A stretch of 6,910 nt of DNA from Lysobacterales bacterium (GCA_030637665.1 DAOWGA010000053.1:1-6910); one strand, 5' to 3'. Counted from the stretch's first letter, positions 1 to 6,910 are shown. Notes: generated from the sequence alone by a model not told the origin. Translations and numbers: made by a program.

Positions 1-1
1 T

Positions 2-298
<297 letters not shown>

Positions 299-358
299 AA
301 CTGTGCCCGGAACTGATGAATTGAACACATACAAAACAGATTGAATATGGATTTTTGC

Positions 359-363
359 GGGAG
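359..363 (+). promoter_or_regulatory. Ribosome binding site of amt
   Basis: GGGAG lies 7 nt before the ATG at 371. It supports that start over the out-of-frame ATG at 367. No convincing promoter or terminator is visible in the 72-nt gap after the PII stop codon, so the two genes are probably cotranscribed. Confidence 0.6.
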
Positions 364-370
364 TTGATGC

Positions 371-1639
371 ATGGATACCCAGATTTTTGAATTACAGTAC
401 GCGATGGATACTTTCTATTTCCTCGTATGCGGGGCCCTGGTCATGTGGATGGCCGCCGGCTTCTCGATGTTGGAGGCCGGGCTGGTAAGGGCCAAAAATA
501 CGACGGAGATTCTGACCAAGAACGTAGTCTTGTATGCCATTGCCTGTTTCATGTATATGGCCTGCGGCTACGCCATTATGTATGACGGTGGCTGGTTCCT
601 GAATGGCATTGAAGCTTTCAGCCTCGATGAGGTGCTGGCAGCCTCGGCTGAAAACGGATTTGACGGTGCATCGGTTTACTCCGGCGCATCCGATTTCTTT
701 TTCCAGGTTGTATTTGTAGCGACCGCCATGTCGATTGTGTCGGGCGCGGTTGCTGAAAGGATGAAACTGTGGGCTTTTTTCGTTTTTGCGATTGTAATGA
801 CCGGAGTGATCTACCCCCTGGAAGGCGCCTGGACCTGGGGTGGCAAAGCGGTATTTGGCCTCTACAGCCTGGGGGATGACTTTGGTTTCAGTGATTTCGC
901 GGGCTCGGGCATTGTTCATATAGCCGGTGCGGCTGCAGCTTTGTCAGGTGTTTTGTTACTGGGAGCGCGCGCCGGCAAGTACGGCCCGGATGGACATGCC
1001 AATGCTTTGCCCGGCGCCAACCTGCCGTTGGCCACACTGGGAACTTTCATCCTCTGGATGGGTTGGTTCGGCTTCAACGGTGGTTCAGTACTCAAACTGG
1101 GCGATGCGGCCAGTGCTCACAGCGTGGCCATGGTATTTCTGAACACCAATGCGGCCGCCGCGACCGGCCTGATTGGCGCCCTGGTGACAGCACAACTGAA
1201 ATTTGGCAAGGCGGACCTCACGATGGCGCTCAACGGGGCTCTTGCCGGGCTGGTGGCCATTACTGCCGAGCCATCTACCCCCACGGCTTTGCAGGCATCA
1301 CTGTTTGGTCTGGTTGCCGGCGTGCTGGTCGTATTCAGCATCATCACACTGGACAAGCTGAAGATCGATGACCCGGTGGGTGCGATCTCGGTCCACGGGG
1401 TGGTTGGCTTGCTGGGTCTGCTTTTGGTGCCGGTCACCAACGATGATGCCAGCTTCACCGGTCAGCTTGTCGGTGCAGCCACCATTTTTATATGGGTATT
1501 CGCTGCCAGTTTTGTTACCTGGCTGGTGATCAAGGCAGTGATGGGCATTCGGGTAGACCAGGAAGAAGAATACAACGGCCTGGATGTCGGAGAATGCGGC
1601 CTGGAAGCCTACCCCGAATTTACTTCCGGTCGCACCTGA
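371..1639 (+). CDS. amtB: Ammonium transporter, Amt/MEP/Rh family
   Basis: A 422-residue inner-membrane ammonium channel, working as a trimer that recruits ammonium at an outer site and passes it through a hydrophobic pore. Pore residues known from E. coli AmtB can be placed by alignment: Phe115 (Phe107) in FQVVF, Trp156 (Trp148) in the TWGG motif, Asp175 (Asp160) and His183 (first pore His168) in DFAGSGIVH. Further on are Trp232, Phe235 and Ser239 (Trp212, Phe215, Ser219) in GWFGFNGGS, and His342 (second pore His318) in SVHGVVG. About eleven hydrophobic helices span residues 14-390. The cytoplasmic tail (MGIRVDQEEEYNGLD...) matches the PII-responsive tail of AmtB. Unlike E. coli AmtB there is no obvious cleavable signal peptide before helix 1; the protein begins MDTQIFELQY. 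A PII gene immediately upstream supports GlnK-gated ammonium uptake. Confidence 0.96.
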   Translation: MDTQIFELQYAMDTFYFLVCGALVMWMAAGFSMLEAGLVRAKNTTEILTKNVVLYAIACFMYMACGYAIMYDGGWFLNGIEAFSLDEVLAASAENGFDGASVYSGASDFFFQVVFVATAMSIVSGAVAERMKLWAFFVFAIVMTGVIYPLEGAWTWGGKAVFGLYSLGDDFGFSDFAGSGIVHIAGAAAALSGVLLLGARAGKYGPDGHANALPGANLPLATLGTFILWMGWFGFNGGSVLKLGDAASAHSVAMVFLNTNAAAATGLIGALVTAQLKFGKADLTMALNGALAGLVAITAEPSTPTALQASLFGLVAGVLVVFSIITLDKLKIDDPVGAISVHGVVGLLGLLLVPVTNDDASFTGQLVGAATIFIWVFAASFVTWLVIKAVMGIRVDQEEEYNGLDVGECGLEAYPEFTSGRT

Positions 1640-1656
1640 ACCAGTTCAGCGATTTG

Positions 1657-1678
1657 AGGCCCGGGGTTTCCCGGGCCT
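1657..1678. terminator. Hairpin between convergent amt and lysR, probable bidirectional terminator
   Basis: AGGCCCGGG (1657-1665) and CCCGGGCCT (1670-1678) form a perfect 9-bp GC-rich stem with a GTTT loop. It starts 17 nt after the amt stop and lies directly beyond the lysR stop at 1680. Neither side has a proper T-run (GCTAGCGC on the plus side, CAAATCGC on the minus side). It is therefore a strong structure but not a textbook intrinsic terminator. It may stop both transcripts only partly, or mainly protect 3' ends. Confidence 0.6.
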
Positions 1679-1679
1679 G

Positions 1680-2633
1680 CTAGCGCTCAGACTGGTCGAC
1701 CTGCCAGGGGGACTCGGGCATGCTGGATTCCGCGGCTACATCCAGGAAGGCGCGGGCTTGTGGCGAGAGGTATTTGCCGCGCCGCATGACCGTGCCGTAG
1801 CTACGCTTGGGAAAATAGGCGCTCATGTTCTTGGCGACCAGTTTGTCGCCTTCACGCAGGCAGATACCGGTGACGATGGAAATGCCGAAGTCCAGTTCGA
1901 CGTAGCGTTTGATGACCTCCCAGCCACCCACCTCCAGTGTGACATTGAACGGCACCTGGTGTTGTTGAAAAACGCGATCCACCATGCGCCAGGTGGTTAA
2001 TCGGCGGGGTGGCAGGATCAGGCCATAGGGTGCGATGTCTTCGATCTTGATCTCGTTACGGTCAGCCAGTGGATGCCCTGGCGGCATGATCAGCGCCGGT
2101 TCATAGGAATAGACGGGTTGGTAACTGATGTCCGAGGGAATATCCAGCATGGAACCGATGGCGAAATCGACCTCGTCGTCGCGGATCATGGCCAGACCGT
2201 CTCGCCCGGTTACGTTCCGGAGTTGGACGTGGATGTTCGGGTAGCGTTCCCGGAAGTGCTTCACCAGGAGTGGTAGCAGGTAGATGATGGTGGACTCACC
2301 GGCAGCGATAACCACTTCACCGCTTTCCAGGTCACCTTTCATCTTGCGGTTGAAACGAGAGTTCAGGCTTTCAAGCCCTTCGACCAGTGGCCTGGCCATT
2401 TCATGCAGTTCCTGACCCTCCCGGGTCATGTTAATTCTTGGGCCATGCCGTTCGAACAGCATGGTGTCTAGCTCGCGCTCCAGCGCGCGGATCTGCAGGC
2501 TGATGGCCGGCTGGCTGAGAAACAGCTGTTCGGCGGCATCGGTCATCTTGCCACTCTTGGCCACCGCGCAAAAAGCGCGCAGTTGCTTTAACTGATTACC
2601 TTTGTAGTAAAACCTGGGTGGTTTATCGGTCAA
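1680..2633 (-). CDS. LysR-type transcriptional regulator
   Basis: A 317-residue LysR-family regulator. A winged helix-turn-helix occupies about residues 14-73, with recognition helix SQPAISLQIRALE (40-52). A linker helix leads into a periplasmic-binding-protein-like effector domain from about 105 to 303, opening GEVVIAAGEST; such Ser/Thr positions often touch the co-inducer in this superfamily. The reading frame has no usable ATG. The ATG at 2645 is followed at once by TGA, and the next methionine (residue 30) is inside the DNA-binding domain. The TTG at 2631-2633 is therefore the best start, with only a weak GTGA Shine-Dalgarno; CTG at 2639 is an alternative. The start keeps a polar lead-in (DKPPRFYYKGN) before the HTH. 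It is divergent from aceA across 189 bp, so aceA and itself are the natural target candidates. The effector is unknown, and no named family member can be assigned. Confidence 0.92.
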   Translation of the reverse strand: MTDKPPRFYYKGNQLKQLRAFCAVAKSGKMTDAAEQLFLSQPAISLQIRALERELDTMLFERHGPRINMTREGQELHEMARPLVEGLESLNSRFNRKMKGDLESGEVVIAAGESTIIYLLPLLVKHFRERYPNIHVQLRNVTGRDGLAMIRDDEVDFAIGSMLDIPSDISYQPVYSYEPALIMPPGHPLADRNEIKIEDIAPYGLILPPRRLTTWRMVDRVFQQHQVPFNVTLEVGGWEVIKRYVELDFGISIVTGICLREGDKLVAKNMSAYFPKRSYGTVMRRGKYLSPQARAFLDVAAESSMPESPWQVDQSER

Positions 2634-2665
2634 AATCAGTCACATCTAAAATTAACAGGCCTTAT

Positions 2666-2694
2666 ATTAAATATTGAAACATTTGACTTGTCAA
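2666..2694 (-). promoter_or_regulatory. Predicted sigma70 promoter of the lysR gene
   Basis: On the minus strand TTGACA (2694-2689) is a consensus -35. It is followed after 17 nt by TTTAAT (2671-2666), one mismatch from the -10 consensus. A start near 2659 would give a leader of about 25 nt before the TTG start. The -35 lies inside the palindrome at 2682-2695, so a protein bound there should block this promoter. Confidence 0.6.
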
Positions 2695-2695
2695 A
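2682..2695. promoter_or_regulatory. Perfect palindrome, candidate LysR operator
   Basis: TTTGAC-TT-GTCAAA is a perfect inverted repeat with 6-bp arms and a 2-bp spacer. It sits in the intergenic region about 77 bp upstream of the aceA -10 box and over the lysR -35. LysR-type regulators usually bind a dyad containing T-N11-A near -65 of the activated promoter while overlapping their own promoter. Position and symmetry fit that pattern, but binding is inferred. Confidence 0.5.
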
Positions 2696-2732
2696 GATAG
2701 GGTAATTTTCATAAGCTGGAACGTGTGTAGTT

Positions 2733-2748
2733 TCCTTCGGGAGAAGGA
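2733..2748 (+). other. Small hairpin with GNRA-type loop upstream of aceA
   Basis: TCCTTC (2733-2738) and GAAGGA (2743-2748) pair around a GGGA loop, which fits the GNRA tetraloop pattern. It would be in RNA only if a promoter upstream of the 2772 box is used. The 3' arm continues into AGGAGG (2745-2750), a perfect Shine-Dalgarno sequence with no start codon at a usable distance. Function is unknown. Confidence 0.3.
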
Positions 2749-2771
2749 GGCCACGGGCGGTTTTTCCATTC

Positions 2772-2777
2772 TATAAT
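2772..2777 (+). promoter_or_regulatory. aceA: Predicted -10 box of aceA
   Basis: TATAAT is a perfect -10 hexamer about 45 nt before the aceA start. At 16-18 nt spacing the region upstream (GAGGCCACGG) has no resemblance to TTGACA, and there is no TG extension. A consensus -10 with no -35 is typical of activator-dependent promoters. This fits control by the divergent LysR protein, though other activators are possible. Confidence 0.5.
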
Positions 2778-2811
2778 GGCGTCTATCCAAATGTTCCTCG
2801 AACATAACAGC

Positions 2812-2818
2812 AGGGTGA
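2812..2818 (+). promoter_or_regulatory. aceA: Ribosome binding site of aceA
   Basis: AGGGTGA, with its AGGG core 7 nt before the ATG at 2823, supports this start codon. Confidence 0.6.
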
Positions 2819-2822
2819 ATCT

Positions 2823-4109
<1,287 letters not shown>

Positions 4110-4117
4110 ATCAGAAT

Positions 4118-4136
4118 TGCCTTCGGCAGGGCCTTT
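4118..4136 (+). terminator. Weak hairpin after aceA, possible terminator
   Basis: TGCC-TTC-GGCA (4118-4128) forms a short stem 8 nt after the aceA stop, followed by GGGCCTTT. The stem is only 4 bp and the T-run is short, so termination here alone is doubtful. The REP-like inverted pair directly downstream may act as the real 3' end or as a stabiliser of it. Confidence 0.25.
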
Positions 4137-4138
4137 CT

Positions 4139-4192
4139 GTAGGAGGCCGCCATGCGGCCGAAAACATAATCGCCCGCATGGCGGCCTCCTAC
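4139..4192. repeat. Inverted pair of REP-like elements, GGCCGC type
   Basis: Two 23-bp copies face each other at 4139-4161 (+) and 4170-4192 (-), separated by 8 nt. Each has a GTAGGA head, an imperfect or perfect hairpin GGCCGC-CAT-GCGGCC, and a GA tail. They differ at one base: the minus copy has GCGGGC, which breaks one pair. The outer 20 bp of each arm (4138-4157 and 4174-4193) are exact reverse complements, so a long cruciform or RNA hairpin is possible. The GTAG head plus imperfect palindrome is the hallmark of REP sequences recognised by RAYT (TnpA-REP) transposases. The inverted arrangement resembles a BIME. Assignment to REP is by structure; copy number in the genome is not visible here. 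Confidence 0.8.
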
Positions 4193-4199
4193 ATTTGGT

Positions 4200-4209
4200 G
4201 CTCCTACAG
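4200..4209 (-). repeat. Solitary REP head at the 3' end of the PuuD-like gene
   Basis: On the minus strand this reads CTGTAGGAGC, identical to the first bases of the REP-like elements, but no hairpin follows. It lies 7 nt beyond the 4139-4192 pair. Its TAG (4206-4204) is the stop codon of the PuuD-like gene, so the element remnant may have set the present C-terminus. Confidence 0.5.
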
Positions 4210-4875
4210 TAGTTCGATACCCAGATATAGAATGAGGGTGAGCAACAGTCCCATGTGAACCACGCCTTTCACACTGGTCATCGGGCCAGTCTTGCCTTTA
4301 ATACCGTTAATCTCCAGTGCCAGGATAATTCCAAACACGACGATCAGCGACACGATGCTCGCGCTCATGACCGGTGTGGCCAATTGAGCCAGGTGCACCG
4401 ATGAAGCCATGAAAAACAGCATCGGGATGGAAAACAGTGTGTTCGTCCTGGATGCAAGACCTGCTTTACCCAACGCGCCGGCGGCGGCTGGATCTGCCTC
4501 ACCGCCCGCCGCGGCTTTTTCAGCCGAAGCAATGACGATTTTCTGGGCGGGCCAAATGATCAGCCAGACATTCAGGAACATGAAGATGCCAAGCACCGCT
4601 CCCACGATAATGCCGTAACCAGTCAGTTGCTTGGCGCCCAACATCGCGATGCCGCTGAGAAAAGTGAACATCGCGCCCCAGCGGAACCACCACAGTGCAC
4701 GTGGCACCAGCTTGCGGATGGCATCCGACTTGGAAGAAGCATCGGCTTCCTTGAAATACTCTCCCTGCACGAAGTTGAAGTACCAGAGCAGGCCAATCCA
4801 GGCCACGCCAGCGAGCAGGTGAATCCACCTGAAAAGAAAGGCAATTGCATTGCCCTGAAGTAGTGCAAGTTCCAC
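4204..4875 (-). CDS. PuuD-like membrane protein (urate oxidase N-terminal domain family), no cytochrome domain
   Basis: A 223-residue integral membrane protein with six predicted helices at about residues 10-33, 61-79, 87-108, 144-163, 171-189 and 202-222. RWIHLLAGVAWIGLLWYF, LVPRALWWFRWGAMFTFLSG, FLNVWLIIWPAQK and SRTNTLFSIPMLFFMASS resemble the N-terminal membrane domain of urate hydroxylase PuuD (Pfam Urate_ox_N), recognised from memory. Full PuuD carries a C-terminal cytochrome c domain; here there is no CxxCH, so electron transfer must use a partner or the role differs. His19, His161 and His207 lie in or near helices and could be haem or metal ligands, which is inference. I chose GTG at 4875 because GGGAG lies 9 nt upstream and the membrane homology begins there. 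The frame stays open to 5091, but that stretch translates the REP-like repeats into atypical sequence. No purine-degradation genes are nearby, so urate oxidation is unproven. Confidence 0.8.
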   Translation of the reverse strand: MELALLQGNAIAFLFRWIHLLAGVAWIGLLWYFNFVQGEYFKEADASSKSDAIRKLVPRALWWFRWGAMFTFLSGIAMLGAKQLTGYGIIVGAVLGIFMFLNVWLIIWPAQKIVIASAEKAAAGGEADPAAAGALGKAGLASRTNTLFSIPMLFFMASSVHLAQLATPVMSASIVSLIVVFGIILALEINGIKGKTGPMTSVKGVVHMGLLLTLILYLGIELL

Positions 4876-4884
4876 GTTTCGGCT

Positions 4885-4889
4885 CTCCC
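4885..4889 (-). promoter_or_regulatory. Ribosome binding site of the PuuD-like gene
   Basis: GGGAG on the minus strand, 9 nt before the GTG at 4875-4873, decides the start. A TATAAA at 4903-4898 could be a -10 box, but no matching -35 is visible, so I do not call a promoter. Confidence 0.5.
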
Positions 4890-4969
4890 TGTTTCTCTTT
4901 ATATGATGGCTGCCAGAGGAGGCGGCCACTCCACTGCATAGGGTACACCGGTTCTGCGCGAATCTGAAC

Positions 4970-5040
4970 TGCAGGAGCGCGCTATGCGCGCGAAATTTTT
5001 GTTGGATGGAAAGAAATCGCGCGCATGGCGCGCTCCTACA
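4970..5040. repeat. Inverted pair of REP-like elements, GCGCGC type
   Basis: Two 24-bp copies at 4970-4993 (+) and 5017-5040 (-) are separated by 23 nt. The right copy has head TGTAGGA, hairpin GCGCGC-CAT-GCGCGC and tail GA. The left copy differs at two bases: its head is TGCAGGA and its loop is TAT. The frame is the same as in the 4139-4192 pair, but the stem differs by paired changes. The pair fills most of the gap between the TPR gene stop (5046) and the PuuD-like gene. Read on the minus strand, the right copy is a GC-rich hairpin followed by GATTTCTTTC, so it may also terminate the TPR gene transcript. Confidence 0.8.
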
Positions 5041-5045
5041 GTTCC

Positions 5046-6910
5046 TTACCAAGCCTTCAATGGAAAATCGATCGGTTTCGCAGGGGGCCACGGCAGGCCA
5101 GATTCAGCCAGCATGGATGCAAAAACCGGTGCGGCCTCGAGGTCGAAGGGCGCGCCGCAGGTACAGTGGTAGATCGCCTGCATCAGGGTCATGTAGCCGA
5201 ACGGCCGGCGGTCGATCAAGCCGGCCAGGCGATTGGCTTCATTGTGGTGGCCTTGCAAAGCTTCCATGATCAAAGCCTGAAAATCATTCGGCCCGTATTT
5301 ACCCAGAAACTCATTCTGGTAAGCGCTTGCTGCAGCGGCATCGCCTCGTAACGCGGCCAGGTGAGATTTTGAGATCAGCAGTTCGTTTTCTGTCCGCAAT
5401 TGAATATCCGCAACCTGCCCGGCTTCATCTGTGCGTCCCACCGTTGCCAGGGCTGTGATATAGGCCTGAGTCAGCATATTGTGATTAATGGTCTGCATAA
5501 CGTACTCGGCCACCTGGATAGCCTGCTGCGGCTGATCAAGCCACAGGTTTGCACGAACCATGTGTATCCAGGGCCGCACCAGCACGGGGTCGCATGCTGC
5601 CAGGCGGGCAAGGGCATCGCGTAGCACTTGTGACTTGCCGAACGCTGCGCTGGCGTTCTGGGCCCAGATAGCAACTTCGCAACCCGGCGCAGAGAGCACT
5701 CGTTCGTTGTGTGAAGCAAGGCCGCGCCATTCGCCCAGGAGCAGGGCGCGGCCGAATTCCGAAACAACACGTTGAGCGGGGTTTTTGGCGTGGCGTATGG
5801 CCTGATCCAGGTCAAACCTGAGTGCTGCGGGCGCGCGTTCCAGGTCCTCATCGCTGATATTACCGTCCAAAGCTCCGTTTGCATGGGTCATCAATATGTG
5901 GCTGTACAAGTCGGAATGATGCAGGTAGGCATCAGAAAAATTCGGAGCGAGAGCGATAGCAATTTCAAAATGCTGGTTGGCCTGTCGTAAGCGGCTGATC
6001 TGGTCGCCTTCCTCATGCGCCTTTTCGAATAGTTCCAGACCCTTCTGATAGGCGGTATAAGCTTCCACATTGCGCACGCCGGCATGTCGCATGCTGGCCC
6101 GCAGATCTTCATCAAGGAATATGTTCAGCGCCGCTGCCACCTTTTCAGCGATGTCTGCCTGCACCACAAATGTATCCTCGGTGTGGCGGTCATAGGTTTC
6201 CGACCACAGGTGGAAGCCATCTTCGGCCCGGATCAGTTGCGCGGTAATGCGCAGTTGCTCGCCTGCCCGGCGAACCGAGCCCTCCACGATATGGGCCACG
6301 CCCAGTTGCCCGGCAATTTCATCGATCGGAATATTCTGCCCCTTGAAATGAAATGCGGAGGTCCTGGCAGTCACCAGTAATTCCGGCAGCTGGGCCAGGG
6401 CGTTGATGATCTCTTCGGTCAGGCCATCGGAAAAATAGTCATCGTCCGGGCCGTTGCTCATGGCCACGAAGGGGAGGACAGCTACGGATCTCTGCGTTGC
6501 TCCAGAAAGGTCCGGATTTTCGCCATTTGCCTCATGGGGTTTTGAAACGCTTCTGGTTTCGACAGGTCCATTCTGGATTCCGGCATTCGCCGGAATGACG
6601 GGGTGAGGTGTGCTTTGAATGACGGGGTGAGGTGTGCTTTGAATGACAAATTTGTCGACCAGGAGAAAACTGATTGCGATAGCGAGAACGACGATAATTG
6701 CCCGGTCCAGCTTGCGGCCTGTCTGCGAGGTGATTGACTTGGAACGGTCCACCTCGCTTTCGAGTTTTACGCCTTCAGGTGTCAGTTCAAAAGCCCAGGC
6801 CAGTATGACAGCCGGAATGAAGCCGATGACCAGGAGAAATAACACCATTCTTGGAATGGAGTCAGGCAACTCCAGGATAGGGGTAATAATGTCAGTGATT
6901 TGTAGAAGCA
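5046..6910 (-). CDS. Membrane-anchored TolB-like/TPR protein (5' partial)
   Basis: The N-terminus lies beyond the window: the frame stays open to the edge and reads LLQITDIITPILELPDSIPRMVLFLL, so the TTG at 6869 is internal. About 620 residues are visible. Counting from that TTG, helix 1 is residues 8-27 and is followed by AFELTPEGVKLESEVDRS. Helix 2 is about 54-75. A Pro-rich linker carries a repeat (about 76-100). A TolB-like/FlgO-like domain spans about 128-255: SVAVLPFVAMSNGPDDDYFSDGLTEEI, then VTARTSAFHFKGQ, HIVEGSVRRAGEQLRITAQLI and LWSETYDR. The remainder to 607 is helical, TPR-like. Such proteins occur in many copies in gammaproteobacteria, sometimes with an adenylate cyclase or winged-helix domain in place of the N-terminal helices; no cyclase motif is visible here. 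A scaffold or signalling role is inferred, and the precise function is unknown. Confidence 0.88.
   Translation of the reverse strand, partial: LLQITDIITPILELPDSIPRMVLFLLVIGFIPAVILAWAFELTPEGVKLESEVDRSKSITSQTGRKLDRAIIVVLAIAISFLLVDKFVIQSTPHPVIQSTPHPVIPANAGIQNGPVETRSVSKPHEANGENPDLSGATQRSVAVLPFVAMSNGPDDDYFSDGLTEEIINALAQLPELLVTARTSAFHFKGQNIPIDEIAGQLGVAHIVEGSVRRAGEQLRITAQLIRAEDGFHLWSETYDRHTEDTFVVQADIAEKVAAALNIFLDEDLRASMRHAGVRNVEAYTAYQKGLELFEKAHEEGDQISRLRQANQHFEIAIALAPNFSDAYLHHSDLYSHILMTHANGALDGNISDEDLERAPAALRFDLDQAIRHAKNPAQRVVSEFGRALLLGEWRGLASHNERVLSAPGCEVAIWAQNASAAFGKSQVLRDALARLAACDPVLVRPWIHMVRANLWLDQPQQAIQVAEYVMQTINHNMLTQAYITALATVGRTDEAGQVADIQLRTENELLISKSHLAALRGDAAAASAYQNEFLGKYGPNDFQALIMEALQGHHNEANRLAGLIDRRPFGYMTLMQAIYHCTCGAPFDLEAAPVFASMLAESGLPWPPAKPIDFPLKAW
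6573..6600 (-). repeat. Dispersed palindromic repeat inside the TPR gene linker (VIPANAGIQ type)
   Basis: ATTCCGGC (6577-6584) and GCCGGAAT (6589-6596) form a perfect 8-bp stem around ATTC, flanked by TGG and GACG. On the minus strand it reads GTCATTCCGGCG...AATCCAG, the widespread proteobacterial repeat whose in-frame translation is V-I-P-A-(N/K)-A-G-I-Q. Here it is read in exactly that frame. Recognition is from memory of the family; copy number in this genome cannot be seen. Confidence 0.75.
6593..6647. repeat. 24-bp tandem repeat, 2.3 copies, in frame
   Basis: Units 6597-6620 and 6621-6644 are identical, and the period extends over 6593-6647. Each unit encodes eight residues, giving the repeated peptide IQSTPHPV. 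Every unit boundary is marked by GAATGAC (6593, 6617, 6641), and the first of these is the edge of the palindromic repeat. A length of eight codons keeps the frame open. Confidence 0.9.

Noticed and set aside
392..919. Long open frame on the minus strand inside amt
   Set aside because: Shadow of the amt coding sequence with no domain resemblance and no ribosome binding site.
1584..2000. Plus-strand open frame across the amt end and antisense to lysR
   Set aside because: Composition reflects the lysR gene read backwards; the sequence resembles no protein I know and crosses the hairpin at 1657-1678.
2683..2708. Plus-strand promoter for aceA with -35 TTGACT
   Set aside because: No acceptable -10 at 16-18 nt; TAATTT is at 14 nt and CATAAG at 21 nt.
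4110..4203. Malate synthase or aceK remnant after aceA
   Set aside because: The gap contains only a short hairpin and the REP-like pair; no coding similarity is visible in any frame.
4139..5040. CRISPR array or transposon terminal inverted repeats
   Set aside because: The copies are inverted pairs about 780 bp apart with no regular spacers, cas genes or transposase, and each copy is itself a palindrome, which fits REP elements better.
4876..5091. N-terminal extension of 72 residues on the PuuD-like protein
   Set aside because: It would translate the REP-like pair and overlap the TPR gene; it has no family resemblance, while GTG at 4875 has a ribosome binding site.
6867..6869. TTG as the start of the TPR protein
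   Set aside because: Upstream codons to the window edge continue the conserved family N-terminus (LLQITDIITPILEL), so the gene is cut by the edge.

Overview
The window looks like chromosomal DNA from a proteobacterium, most likely a gammaproteobacterium. This rests on the close match of the PII protein to the GlnB/GlnK type, the short E. coli-like isocitrate lyase, REP-like elements starting with GTAG, and a TolB-like/TPR membrane protein family common in that class. No phage, plasmid, transposase, CRISPR, tRNA or rRNA signature is visible. Both ends of the window cut through genes.

Layout. At the left edge is the 3' part of a PII nitrogen regulator gene (2-298, +), followed after 72 nt by an Amt ammonium channel (371-1639, +). 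This is the classic glnK-amtB pair, in which PII gates the channel. A perfect 9-bp hairpin (1657-1678) sits between amt and a convergent LysR-type regulator gene (1680-2633, -). That regulator is divergent from isocitrate lyase aceA (2823-4109, +). The 189-bp gap between them holds a perfect TTTGAC-TT-GTCAAA palindrome overlapping a good lysR promoter, and an aceA-side TATAAT box without a good -35. That arrangement suggests a LysR protein that represses itself and activates aceA.

From 4110 onwards the genes are on the minus strand. A six-helix membrane protein resembling the N-terminal membrane domain of urate hydroxylase PuuD (4204-4875) is bracketed by two inverted pairs of REP-like elements (4139-4192 and 4970-5040). 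The right part (5046-6910) is a large membrane-anchored TolB-like/TPR protein whose N-terminus lies beyond the window. Its linker carries a dispersed palindromic repeat, translated in frame as VIPANAGIQ, next to a 24-bp tandem duplication.

Together the left half covers ammonium uptake and its control, and the middle covers the glyoxylate shunt for growth on acetate or fatty acids. The right half is two membrane proteins of uncertain role in repeat-rich DNA. I do not see a clearly new multi-gene system. The most unusual signals are the covarying REP-like elements, one of which may have supplied a stop codon, the in-frame repeat in the TPR protein, and the lysR-aceA control region.
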